Made by a program: the position numbers and the translations under genes. Below the pieces are notes generated by a model, which saw only the letters and a list, made by a program, of their open reading frames with translations, had not been told where the DNA came from and searched no databases. A DNA stretch of 17,633 nt from Syntrophorhabdaceae bacterium. Lineage in GTDB: Bacteria; Desulfobacterota; Syntrophorhabdia; Syntrophorhabdales; Syntrophorhabdaceae. The DNA lies in assembly GCA_026415015.1 (NCBI GenBank), contig JAOAHW010000025.1:1-17633 (forward strand), written 5' to 3'. How positions within the stretch are numbered: the first letter of the stretch is position 1; the number at the start of each line of letters is the position of its first letter. This document shows, piece by piece, positions 1-7,242 of this stretch.

Positions 1-1
1 A

Positions 2-1795
2 TCCTATCCTGTCTACTACCGTAATTTCCCCATAGAAAAATATGACCCCTTTTATGACAGAGATTATAACCTATGCATACTATGCGGCAGGTGTATCAGG
101 GTCTGCAATGATATACGAATGAATGGCACATTAAGTTTCAAGCAGAGGGGGCAGCTCACCACCATAGGTCCTGCCTTTGACAGGACCCACCTTGAGGCAG
201 GATGTGAGTTCTGTGGTGCCTGTGTGAATGTCTGCCCTACAGGGACGCTGAGTGTGAAAACAGGAAAATGGTATGGTGCGCCAGAAAACCAAACTCCCAC
301 AACGTGCAACTTCTGTTCTCTTGGCTGTAGCCTCATCCTCCAGACAAAGGACAATACAGTAATTGACAGCATCCCTGACTATGATTCGCCGGTAGATAAA
401 GGCATTATATGTGTTAAAGGAAGGTTCTGTATAACCGAATATATCCATACCCCCTTAAGGTACAGCTCACCTATGGAGATGACCCCTGTGGGTTACAATA
501 ATATAGATTGGGAACAGGCACTGAGTAAGGCAGCGGAGAAGATAGGAAATGCAAAGCCTGATGAGTGTCTAATAATCGTATCTCCATATATGTTAAATGA
601 GGACCTATTTGTCGCCCAGGATTTCGCAAGAAAGACAATAGGCACTGATAACCTAATATCATCCCCCCTTATATATTTAGGAGATGATTTTGTCCCCTAT
701 TGGAATATGGTTGTCAGAACACAGGGTTTAGATAATGTAGAAAAGTCTGAGGTAATCCTTGCAGTAGGGTTTAGTTCTCTCTATGGTTATTCACCTCTGG
801 GTATAGGCATTAAAAAGGCAGCCCGCAATGGCGCATGCCTTGTAACCTTAGCAGATAAAGAGACAAATCTCGATATGCTCTCTCATTCCACAATACAGGC
901 TGACCCATCTTTGTGGCATGACATTGTAGAGGCCTTAACAGACGGGGCAAAAAAGAAGGCTGTCCCAAAGGCTATTGCAGACATACTCAGAGATAATAAT
1001 GTAGATATTGAGGAGATAAGGAGGCTATTTGCAAACGCCAAAGATAAGTTAATCGTTTTAGGTCATGACAGTATTAATCAACCTGCAAGAAAAGAGCTTT
1101 TTGAGAAGATTGAGGGTATAATTGAAAAAAGGTCATGGGGCATTAGTGTAGCAAATCCATATACGAACCTTATGGGTATGATGCTCATGGGTGCATTCCC
1201 TGGTATAAAGCCAAAGGATATATTATTAGATGACCCTCGTGATGGTTTTATAAATCTTAAATCAGGTATATTTGACCCTGACCTCAAAAAGAAGAGGAGG
1301 CTCATCTATGTCATAGGTGATGCACCTATTGATATGCTCCCTGATTGTGATTATTTAATCTATCAAAATGCAATCCCGAAGGCCTTTAAAAGACAACCTG
1401 ACCTTATCCTGCCAGTAAGTCTTTTCCCTGAGTCTGTTGGGACCTTTATAAATGTGGAGCATCAGATAATGGATGTGAAAAAGGCAATAGAACCTTATAT
1501 GGAATCAAAGCCTGACTGGTGGATACTCCAGGCAATCTCAGAGAGGGCGAAAAAAGGCAGGTTAAAATATAAGGATATTGAGTCTATACAGGCAGAGATA
1601 AAGAAACTGATAAAAGGATACCCAAAGAACAAAAAGAGGATAGAGTTCAAAAGGCTCAGCATATCAGGTGCAACAAAAACAAAGGTAAAAGACTTCACCC
1701 CCATCCCTGATTTCTCAAGGGCTACATACAGAGGCATAGCACTCTCAGATGTGGTCTCAGGTATGAAGGTCATTGAAAGGAGCATAAATGAATAA
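2..1795 (+). CDS. NuoG/formate dehydrogenase alpha-like iron-sulfur protein (5' truncated by window edge)
   Basis: This is an electron-transfer subunit of the NuoG / formate dehydrogenase alpha family. The reading frame is open from base 2, and iron-sulfur ligands lie before the first ATG (119), so the gene begins upstream and 119 is not the start. In the visible 597 residues there are two ferredoxin-type [4Fe-4S] motifs, Cys25/28/31/35 (CILCGRCIRVC) and Cys68/71/74/78 (CEFCGACVNVCP). The molybdopterin-family [4Fe-4S] motif Cys102/105/109/137 follows, then a molybdopterin-oxidoreductase fold to about residue 510. Where formate dehydrogenases carry the catalytic Cys or Sec, this protein reads DNLISSPLIY. 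The C-terminal dinucleotide-binding domain also seems to be missing. It is therefore probably an electron conduit like NuoG, not a formate dehydrogenase. The next gene overlaps it by 8 nt. nuoE/nuoF-like genes upstream are expected but cannot be seen. Confidence 0.88.
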   Translation, partial: SYPVYYRNFPIEKYDPFYDRDYNLCILCGRCIRVCNDIRMNGTLSFKQRGQLTTIGPAFDRTHLEAGCEFCGACVNVCPTGTLSVKTGKWYGAPENQTPTTCNFCSLGCSLILQTKDNTVIDSIPDYDSPVDKGIICVKGRFCITEYIHTPLRYSSPMEMTPVGYNNIDWEQALSKAAEKIGNAKPDECLIIVSPYMLNEDLFVAQDFARKTIGTDNLISSPLIYLGDDFVPYWNMVVRTQGLDNVEKSEVILAVGFSSLYGYSPLGIGIKKAARNGACLVTLADKETNLDMLSHSTIQADPSLWHDIVEALTDGAKKKAVPKAIADILRDNNVDIEEIRRLFANAKDKLIVLGHDSINQPARKELFEKIEGIIEKRSWGISVANPYTNLMGMMLMGAFPGIKPKDILLDDPRDGFINLKSGIFDPDLKKKRRLIYVIGDAPIDMLPDCDYLIYQNAIPKAFKRQPDLILPVSLFPESVGTFINVEHQIMDVKKAIEPYMESKPDWWILQAISERAKKGRLKYKDIESIQAEIKKLIKGYPKNKKRIEFKRLSISGATKTKVKDFTPIPDFSRATYRGIALSDVVSGMKVIERSINE

Positions 1796-2645
1796 GATTA
1801 TAGAGCGTAAGATGATAGTGCCCAATATGCACCTTATTGAGATCGAGGCGCCAGATATTGCAAAAAAGGTAAGGCCTGGACAGTTTGTCATTGTAAGGCC
1901 TGATGATGAGGGCGAGAGGATACCGTTATCTGTGGCAGACTGGGACACAGAGAAAGGGACTATAACCATAATATTCATGGAGGTAGGGGCATCAACAGGT
2001 AGCCTTGCTTCCCTTAATGCAGGTGAAGCTGTGGCAACATGCGTGGGGCCTTTGGGCAACTATACTGAGATAAAAAAATACGGCACTGTCATGTGCATAG
2101 CAGGCTGCTATGGTATAGGCAGCATCTATCCAGTAGCGAGGGCATTGAAGGAGGCAGGAAATAACATCCTTACAGTCATTGAGGCAAGAAGCTCCTATCT
2201 AATATACTGGCTTGACAGGTTTATCCCTATCTCAGAGAAGATATTCACCATAACCCGTGATGGCAGTCTTGGCTATAAAGGACATATGAAGCGGCTGCCT
2301 GATATCCTCCACAGTCTGCCTGCCTTTCCTGATTTGATTATTGTTAATGGCTGCACATATCTCATGGCACATACCTCCCATGTAACAAAGGAGATGGGTA
2401 TATCTACCATTGTCAATCTCAACCCCATCATGATTGACGGGACAGGTATGTGCGGTGTATGCCGTGTAACAGTAGCTGGAAAAATGAAATTTGCCTGCGT
2501 AGATGGCCCTGAATTCAATGGCCATGATGTGGACTGGAAGGAGTTTCTCGCCCGAAGAAAGGCCTATATGGAGGAAGAGACCCTGTTCTTCAGGCGGAGT
2601 GAGCCAAAAACAAAAATACATAAAGAAGGGGAGTGCCAGGTATGA
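1788..2645 (+). CDS. nfnA: NfnA/SudB-like ferredoxin-NADP+ reductase-type FAD/NAD-binding subunit
   Basis: This 285-residue protein belongs to the sulfide dehydrogenase beta / NfnA / dihydroorotate dehydrogenase electron-transfer (FNR-like) family. It has an N-terminal FAD-binding barrel with RIPLSVAD at residues 44-51 and a nucleotide-binding segment AGCYGIGSIYPVARAL at 105-120. A C-terminal [2Fe-2S] site has ligands Asp217, Cys222, Cys225 and Cys237 (DGTGMCGVC). One Asp plus three Cys is the ligand set known for NfnA proteins. The start is ATG 1788, preceded five bases earlier by AAAGGAG at 1776-1782 inside the upstream gene, which it overlaps by 8 nt. It shares an ATGA stop/start overlap with the next gene. 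In characterised Nfn complexes this subunit pairs with the GltD-like subunit for flavin-based bifurcation between NADPH, NAD(H) and ferredoxin. An equal role here is inferred from family and gene order. Confidence 0.9.
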   Translation: MNKIIERKMIVPNMHLIEIEAPDIAKKVRPGQFVIVRPDDEGERIPLSVADWDTEKGTITIIFMEVGASTGSLASLNAGEAVATCVGPLGNYTEIKKYGTVMCIAGCYGIGSIYPVARALKEAGNNILTVIEARSSYLIYWLDRFIPISEKIFTITRDGSLGYKGHMKRLPDILHSLPAFPDLIIVNGCTYLMAHTSHVTKEMGISTIVNLNPIMIDGTGMCGVCRVTVAGKMKFACVDGPEFNGHDVDWKEFLARRKAYMEEETLFFRRSEPKTKIHKEGECQV

Positions 2646-4060
2646 GCGACGAGAAGATTGAAAAGGCCTCAAAGATAGACTTAGACCGTACTGATATGCC
2701 CAAGCAGCCCCCTGAGATAAGAAGGCATAATTTCAACGAGGTTGCCCTTGGATATACAGAAGAGCTTGCCATAAAAGAGGCAAAGAGATGTCTCCAATGC
2801 AAAAAACCCAGGTGTAAAACAGGCTGCCCTGTAGAGATAGATATACCGGATTTTATCTCCTGTATAGTAAAGGGTGATTTTGCAGGAGGAATAAAAAAGA
2901 TAAAGGAAAAGAACTGTCTCCCTGCTGTATGCGGGAGGGTATGCCCCCAGGAGACACAGTGTGAATCAAAATGTATCCTCACAAACAAAAAAGGTGAGAT
3001 AGCCATAGGAAGGCTTGAGAGATTCCTTGCAGACTGGGAGGCAAAACAGGGTAAGATAGATATACCTAAAAAGGCAAAACCAACAGGTAAAAAGGTGGCG
3101 GTTGTAGGCTCAGGGCCTGCAGGCATCACTGTGGCAGGTGACCTTATACTCCTTGGACATGAGGTCACTATTTTTGAGGCCCTCCACAGGGCAGGTGGGG
3201 TGCTTACCTATGGAATACCAGAATTCAGACTCCCAAAGGCCATTGTGGCAAGGGAAGTGGATTACATAAAGATGCTCGGTGTAAAGGTAATCACAGACTT
3301 TGTAGTGGGCAAGACCCGCTCCATTGACGAGCTTCTTGAGGAATTCGATGCAGTCTTCATCGGCACAGGCGCAGGCCTGCCATGGTTTATGAACATCCCT
3401 GGAGAAAACCTAAATGGCGTCTATTCTGCCAATGAATATCTCACAAGGATGAACCTCATGCAGGGTTACAGGTTCCCCATGTCATCAACACCTGTGAGGA
3501 AACACATGAAGGTGGCTGTAGTGGGTGGCGGTAACGTGGCCATGGACTCTGCAAGGACAGCCCTCCGTATGGGCGCTGAAGAGGTAAGGATTATATACAG
3601 ACGCTCCCATGCAGAGTTACCGGCAAGGCTTGAGGAGAGTGAGAATGCAGAGGAAGAGGGTGTAATATTTAATATGCTCACCCTCCCTGTGAGGTATATA
3701 GGTGATGAAAGGGGATGGCTCAAGGAGATAGAGTGTATAAAGATGGAACTCGGTGAGCCTGATGCATCAGGGAGGAGAAGACCCATAGAGGTTCCCAACT
3801 CCAACTTCAGGATAGCCATGGATGCTGTAGTGTGTGCCATAGGTAACAGCCCTAATCCCCTTGTGCCCTCCACAACCCCAGGCCTTGAGACCACAAGACA
3901 CGGGACACTGGTGGCAGACCCTGAGACAGGAAAGACAACCCGTGACCGTGTATGGGCAGGAGGGGATATTGTAACAGGGGCAGCAACTGTCATACTTGCC
4001 ATGGGTGCCGGTAGAAAGGCTGCCCGTTCCATCCATGAGTATCTGATGAATAAGGGCTGA
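2642..4060 (+). CDS. nfnB: NfnB/SudA-like NADPH-dependent glutamate synthase small-chain family flavoprotein
   Basis: This 472-residue protein belongs to the GltD / NfnB / sulfide dehydrogenase alpha family, often annotated gltA. The N-terminal iron-sulfur domain has Cys50/53/58/62 (CLQCKKPRCKTGCP) and Cys97/101/107/111. A Rossmann FAD motif VVGSGPAG follows at about 154-161. The NADPH-binding motif VVGGGNVAMDSARTAL is followed by the family RIIYRRSHAELPAR segment. The closing FAD motif is WAGGDIVTGAATVILAMGAG. ATG 2642 was chosen over the in-frame GTG at 2633. AAGGGGAG sits directly against the GTG but about nine bases before the ATG, and the ATG forms a 4-nt ATGA overlap with the upstream stop. 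No glutamate synthase large subunit is nearby. Together with the NfnA-like gene, this argues for an Nfn-type transhydrogenase role rather than glutamate synthesis. Confidence 0.92.
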   Translation: MSDEKIEKASKIDLDRTDMPKQPPEIRRHNFNEVALGYTEELAIKEAKRCLQCKKPRCKTGCPVEIDIPDFISCIVKGDFAGGIKKIKEKNCLPAVCGRVCPQETQCESKCILTNKKGEIAIGRLERFLADWEAKQGKIDIPKKAKPTGKKVAVVGSGPAGITVAGDLILLGHEVTIFEALHRAGGVLTYGIPEFRLPKAIVAREVDYIKMLGVKVITDFVVGKTRSIDELLEEFDAVFIGTGAGLPWFMNIPGENLNGVYSANEYLTRMNLMQGYRFPMSSTPVRKHMKVAVVGGGNVAMDSARTALRMGAEEVRIIYRRSHAELPARLEESENAEEEGVIFNMLTLPVRYIGDERGWLKEIECIKMELGEPDASGRRRPIEVPNSNFRIAMDAVVCAIGNSPNPLVPSTTPGLETTRHGTLVADPETGKTTRDRVWAGGDIVTGAATVILAMGAGRKAARSIHEYLMNKG

Positions 4061-4064
4061 GATA

Positions 4065-4106
4065 GACTATAGACGAAAGACTAAAGACTATAGACGAAAG
4101 ACTAAA
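4065..4106. repeat. Perfect tandem duplication of a 21-bp unit
   Basis: Two exact copies, 4065-4085 and 4086-4106, of a unit beginning GACTATAGAC and ending AAAGACTAAA. They lie just after the nfnB-like stop codon. The unit is itself built from short GACTA / GACGAAAGAC words, so it looks like a small microsatellite-type intergenic array. Nothing suggests coding. Confidence 0.9.
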
Positions 4107-4132
4107 GGCCTTTAAAAATTTTTTCAGCCTTT
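4104..4132. terminator. Weak bidirectional hairpin between convergent genes
   Basis: AAAGGC (4104-4109) pairs with GCCTTT (4127-4132). Inside is the self-complementary AAAAATTTTT, giving an A/T-rich interrupted stem between the convergent nfnB-like and nadE genes. The 3' arm overlaps the last codons of nadE and the U-tract is short. It is a plausible but weak two-way terminator. Confidence 0.4.
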
Positions 4133-5827
4133 GTATTTATTTGTCACAGGTATATCAAAATCAAGCCCCAATGCCTTTGGGGTCACCTTTATTCCCTGCG
4201 GGGATTGTCTTCTCTTGTATTCGCTTGTCCTGACCATCCTTATCACCCTCTCCACCTCTTCTTTTTCCATGCCCTGTGAGACCATCTCGTCCAGTGCCAT
4301 ATCAGCCTCTATATAGCACCTTAATATCTCATCCAGTCTTTCATAGGGAGGAAGGGTATCAGTATCCTTCTGATTAGCCCGTAACTCTGCTGTGGGCTCT
4401 TTTTTAAGGATGTTCTCAGGTATAACAGCCCCTAAGGAGTTTCTATATTCACAAAGTCGATAGACAAGAGTCTTGGGCACATCTTTTATAACAGCAAACC
4501 CCCCTGCCATATCCCCGTATAGTGTGGCATAGCCAACACTCATCTCGGATTTATTCCCTGTGGTGAGGACAAGCCACCTGAATTTATTAGACAAGGCCAT
4601 AAGTATATTCCCCCTTATCCTTGCCTGTATGTTCTCCTCTGTTATGTCCTCATTTAATCCTTTAAAAAAAGGCCTTAAAGTATTGAGGTAAGACCTGTAT
4701 ATGTCTTCAATGGCGACCTCCAGCATATTTATTCTTAGATTTTCTGCAAGCTCATAGGCATCTCTTCTGGACTCCTCTGATGTATAAAGAGATGGCATAA
4801 ATATCCCTGTGACATTATCCCTTCCTAAGCAGTCTACAGCTATTGCAGCAACTAATGCAGAGTCTATACCACCGCTTATACCAAGGACAGCCTTCTCAAA
4901 ACCATTTTTTGAGACATAGTCGCTAAGGCCCAATAATAAGGCCTTATATACCTCCTCTATGGGGTCTGATATACAGGGCCTCTCTATCTGCAACAGATTT
5001 AATCTGTTTTGTCTTTCCACATGGCCTGCAATATTTATAACCTCTCCATGTAATTCCTTAGCCCCTTCACAGGACAGGTCCTCTTTAGGTATGTCAACCA
5101 CAAGGAGGTCTTCCTTAAAAGACATGGCATGACATAAAACACTACCCTCTTTATCTGTAAAGAAACTACCACCGTCAAAGACAAACCCATCCTGACCACC
5201 TACAAGATTAACACAGGCACTATAAACACCTTTTTCCCTTGAGAGCCTGGCTATAGTCTCCTCTCTCTTTTTAGCCTTTTCCATATAATAAGGCGATGAA
5301 CACATATATATCATCAACCCTGGCCTATAAGGGGTAAGGGCCTCTGACAGGGTATAATCCTGCCATATATCATCAAGGACCTGGAGGGAAAAATACATGC
5401 CGTTGTAATAAAAAACATGGTTGTCTTCCTTTGATTCAATACATCCTTTTTTTGTAAGCCATGGGTATCTGATAGGTAAAAACTTATTACGACATATACC
5501 CTTTATCTCACCGCTATAGATGACAGATGCAGCGCTATAGATACTGCCTTTGTGCCTGTCTAAATACCCTACAACAGTTACAATATCTGGGATGTCTCTG
5601 GATAGCAAATTAAGGGTTTTCATATTATCTTCTATAAATCTTGGTCTGAGAGCAAGCCCTCCTGGTGGACAGCCTGTAACTCCAAGCTCAGGGAAGATAA
5701 CTATATCTACATCGAGAGACCTTGCCATATTTGCATATTCCAGTATCTTTTTGCAGTTGCCTTCTATATCACCCACTGTAGGATTTAACTGTCCAATTGC
5801 GATCCTGTAAACCTCATCTGGTTTCAT
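4124..5827 (-). CDS. nadE: NAD+ synthetase, two-domain (glutaminase-type) form with substituted nucleophile
   Basis: This 567-residue enzyme amidates nicotinic acid adenine dinucleotide to NAD+ in the cytoplasm. The N-terminal nitrilase-fold glutaminase domain spans about residues 1-265 and the synthetase domain about 285-567. The ATP-pyrophosphatase loop SGGIDS is at 318-323, followed by the family segments LTTGNKSEMSVGYATLYGD and KEPTAELRANQKDTD. Of the expected Glu-Lys-Cys glutaminase triad, Glu47 (FPELGVTG) and Lys115 (RNKFLP) are present. The usual ICED-W context reads VLDDIW, with Leu151 (codon CTT, 5375-5377) in place of the Cys. VGGQDGFVFDGGSF at 209-222 is kept. The synthetase half looks intact. 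The glutaminase half is probably inactive, so the enzyme would be ammonia-dependent or fed by another amidase. The start is ATG 5825-5827, with TAAGGAG six bases upstream. Confidence 0.95.
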   Translation of the reverse strand: MKPDEVYRIAIGQLNPTVGDIEGNCKKILEYANMARSLDVDIVIFPELGVTGCPPGGLALRPRFIEDNMKTLNLLSRDIPDIVTVVGYLDRHKGSIYSAASVIYSGEIKGICRNKFLPIRYPWLTKKGCIESKEDNHVFYYNGMYFSLQVLDDIWQDYTLSEALTPYRPGLMIYMCSSPYYMEKAKKREETIARLSREKGVYSACVNLVGGQDGFVFDGGSFFTDKEGSVLCHAMSFKEDLLVVDIPKEDLSCEGAKELHGEVINIAGHVERQNRLNLLQIERPCISDPIEEVYKALLLGLSDYVSKNGFEKAVLGISGGIDSALVAAIAVDCLGRDNVTGIFMPSLYTSEESRRDAYELAENLRINMLEVAIEDIYRSYLNTLRPFFKGLNEDITEENIQARIRGNILMALSNKFRWLVLTTGNKSEMSVGYATLYGDMAGGFAVIKDVPKTLVYRLCEYRNSLGAVIPENILKKEPTAELRANQKDTDTLPPYERLDEILRCYIEADMALDEMVSQGMEKEEVERVIRMVRTSEYKRRQSPQGIKVTPKALGLDFDIPVTNKYKG

Positions 5828-5858
5828 TGTTTTCTCCTTATGGTTGATAAGTTCCCCA

Positions 5859-5886
5859 ATTATATCTTATTTGAGGACTTTGTAAA
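5859..5886 (-). promoter_or_regulatory. Sigma70-type promoter for nadE
   Basis: On the minus strand, TTTACA (5881-5886) and TATAAT (5859-5864) are separated by 16 bp. The expected transcription start near 5852 leaves a leader of about 25 nt carrying the TAAGGAG ribosome binding site (5834-5840). The match is to consensus only and no transcript is known. Confidence 0.7.
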
Positions 5887-5898
5887 AGGTCTCAAATA
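5868..5898. promoter_or_regulatory. Inverted repeat (candidate operator) centred on the nadE -35 box
   Basis: Half-sites at 5868-5880 (TATTTGAGGACTT) and 5886-5898 (AAGGTCTCAAATA) match at 11 of 13 positions, with a perfect outer 8 bp (TATTTGAG / CTCAAATA) and a 5-bp spacer. The dyad centre at 5883 coincides with the nadE -35 hexamer, the usual place for a repressor site. The regulator is unknown. It does not resemble any NAD-regulon operator I can recall with confidence. Confidence 0.5.
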
Positions 5899-5922
5899 GG
5901 CTACCTTATGCCTTTTAAAGAT

Positions 5923-5951
5923 TTTACATTATAATCTCGCTATTATATAAT
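5923..5951 (+). promoter_or_regulatory. Sigma70-type promoter for the HDOD gene, abutting its start codon
   Basis: TTTACA (5923-5928), a 17-bp spacer and TATAAT (5946-5951) give a near-perfect promoter. The ATG at 5960 lies only 8 bases after the -10 box, so transcription would start at or within a base or two of the start codon. A second TATAAT at 5930-5935 has no good -35 partner. Confidence 0.7.
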
Positions 5952-5959
5952 GGTTAAAT

Positions 5960-7159
5960 ATGATAGAGCAGGATAGAACCCATGAGATTCTAAAAAGATT
6001 ATCCTCTGGATATAACCTCCCATCCCTATCACCTATAACAGTTAGGCTCATTGAGCTTGCATCAGATGAGAGGAGCTCTGTTGTGGAATTGACAGAGTTA
6101 ATAGAAAAGGACCCCTCCCTTGCTATCAGGGTATTAAAACTGGCAAACAGTGCATTTTATAAATCCCCTTACCCTGTGACGACACTAAGGCAGGCCATAA
6201 TGAGGATTGGCTTCCATCAGTTGAGGATACTCGCCCTCTCCCTTTCCATAAAAGACACATTTCCAATGGGTAAGGTAGGGAATATGGATTTTGGACAATT
6301 CTGGAAGGTATCCCTCTACAGGGGACTCCTTGCCAGGTCTCTGGCCTATGAATTAAAGACATGTGAACCTGAAGAGGCCTTTTTTGCAGGCCTTACCCTT
6401 GAGATAGGTTTTCTCATATTCTTTGACCTTTTCATAAAAGGCACAGAAAACCCAATAGACCCAGGTATATACCCCCTTGAGAGCCTCCTTGAAGATGAGA
6501 AGAGGCGTTTCGGGATAAACCACAGAGAGATAGGTGTCATTGCATTACACTACTGGAAATTTCCTGAGCATATAATAGAATGCCAGTCATTCTATGGAGA
6601 AGGATTACAATCAAAGCCCATACTTTCTCTGCCAGCAATATGCAGGATTGCTGGGAGGCTTACAGCCCTTATCTGTTATGCAAAGGCAGGTTTCCAGGAG
6701 GTCTGTGACCTCGTTGTCACAAGATACGGTCTAAAGGGTGATACACTCTATGATGCACTTGTCCGTTCATTAGAAGAGGTTGAGGGCATTGCAGAAAACC
6801 TCAATGTCCAAGTGGCAAGAGATAAGGATATGCTTGCCCTTATGGAAAAGGCAAATAAGGCACTTGGAGAACTCTCACAACAGATTATTACAAAAAGTCA
6901 GCCCCCTTGTCCTCAAGACCTACCCTCCTTTGATGCACTGAGAAGCTATGGAAAAGATACAGAGGGTGTAAAATTTACCCTCCAGGCAGTAGCCCATGAG
7001 ATAAGAAACCCGCTGACTATAGTAGGGGGATTTGTAAGGAGGCTTGCAAGGTCCATGGACCCCAACTCTGATAAATGGCAATATATGGAGATAATACTAA
7101 AAGAGACAAAGAGACTGGAACAGGTCTTACAAGAGGCAACCCAGACCTTACAGGGATAA
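5960..7159 (+). CDS. HDOD-domain signalling protein with C-terminal histidine-kinase DHp domain only
   Basis: This 399-residue soluble protein has an HDOD domain at roughly residues 18-215, with the typical KDPSLAIRVLKLANSAFY segment at 50-67. A helical linker and short coiled-coil stretch lie around 285-315. A HisKA (DHp) domain from about 338 has the H-box AHEIRNPLT, and His346 is the predicted phospho-acceptor. The protein ends 53 residues later, after the second DHp helix. No HATPase domain follows in any frame before the terminator 40 nt downstream, so it cannot autophosphorylate by itself. It could be phosphorylated in trans, act as a phosphotransfer hub, or use the DHp helices only to dimerise. 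HDOD proteins are generally signalling scaffolds. ATG 5960 is fixed by an in-frame stop at 5948-5950, and it has no Shine-Dalgarno sequence. Confidence 0.85.
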   Translation: MIEQDRTHEILKRLSSGYNLPSLSPITVRLIELASDERSSVVELTELIEKDPSLAIRVLKLANSAFYKSPYPVTTLRQAIMRIGFHQLRILALSLSIKDTFPMGKVGNMDFGQFWKVSLYRGLLARSLAYELKTCEPEEAFFAGLTLEIGFLIFFDLFIKGTENPIDPGIYPLESLLEDEKRRFGINHREIGVIALHYWKFPEHIIECQSFYGEGLQSKPILSLPAICRIAGRLTALICYAKAGFQEVCDLVVTRYGLKGDTLYDALVRSLEEVEGIAENLNVQVARDKDMLALMEKANKALGELSQQIITKSQPPCPQDLPSFDALRSYGKDTEGVKFTLQAVAHEIRNPLTIVGGFVRRLARSMDPNSDKWQYMEIILKETKRLEQVLQEATQTLQG

Positions 7160-7198
7160 GGATTTAAAAAGACCTAAAGTGATTGAAACTATAAAAAT

Positions 7199-7225
7199 AA
7201 AAAGGGGGATTTATCCCCCTTTTTT
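7199..7225. terminator. Bidirectional rho-independent terminator
   Basis: AAAAAGGGGG (7199-7208) pairs perfectly with CCCCCTTTTT (7215-7224) across the loop ATTTAT. T-tracts on both strands suit it to stop both converging units, the HDOD gene from the left and the thiolase-etfA operon from the right. Confidence 0.93.
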
Positions 7226-7242
7226 ATGGTCCCTCAGATGGG

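Noticed and set aside
119..1795. Active formate dehydrogenase alpha subunit
   Set aside because: There is no Cys or Sec at the active-site position and no C-terminal molybdopterin dinucleotide-binding domain.
2633..2641. GTG start three codons upstream for the NfnB-like protein
   Set aside because: The ribosome binding site AAGGGGAG abuts this GTG with no spacing, while ATG 2642 has normal spacing and a 4-nt ATGA overlap with the preceding stop.
3466..4036. Minus-strand open frames opposite the NfnB-like gene
   Set aside because: They are shadows of a gene with clear FAD, NADPH and Fe-S motifs. No ribosome binding site or protein-family feature was seen.
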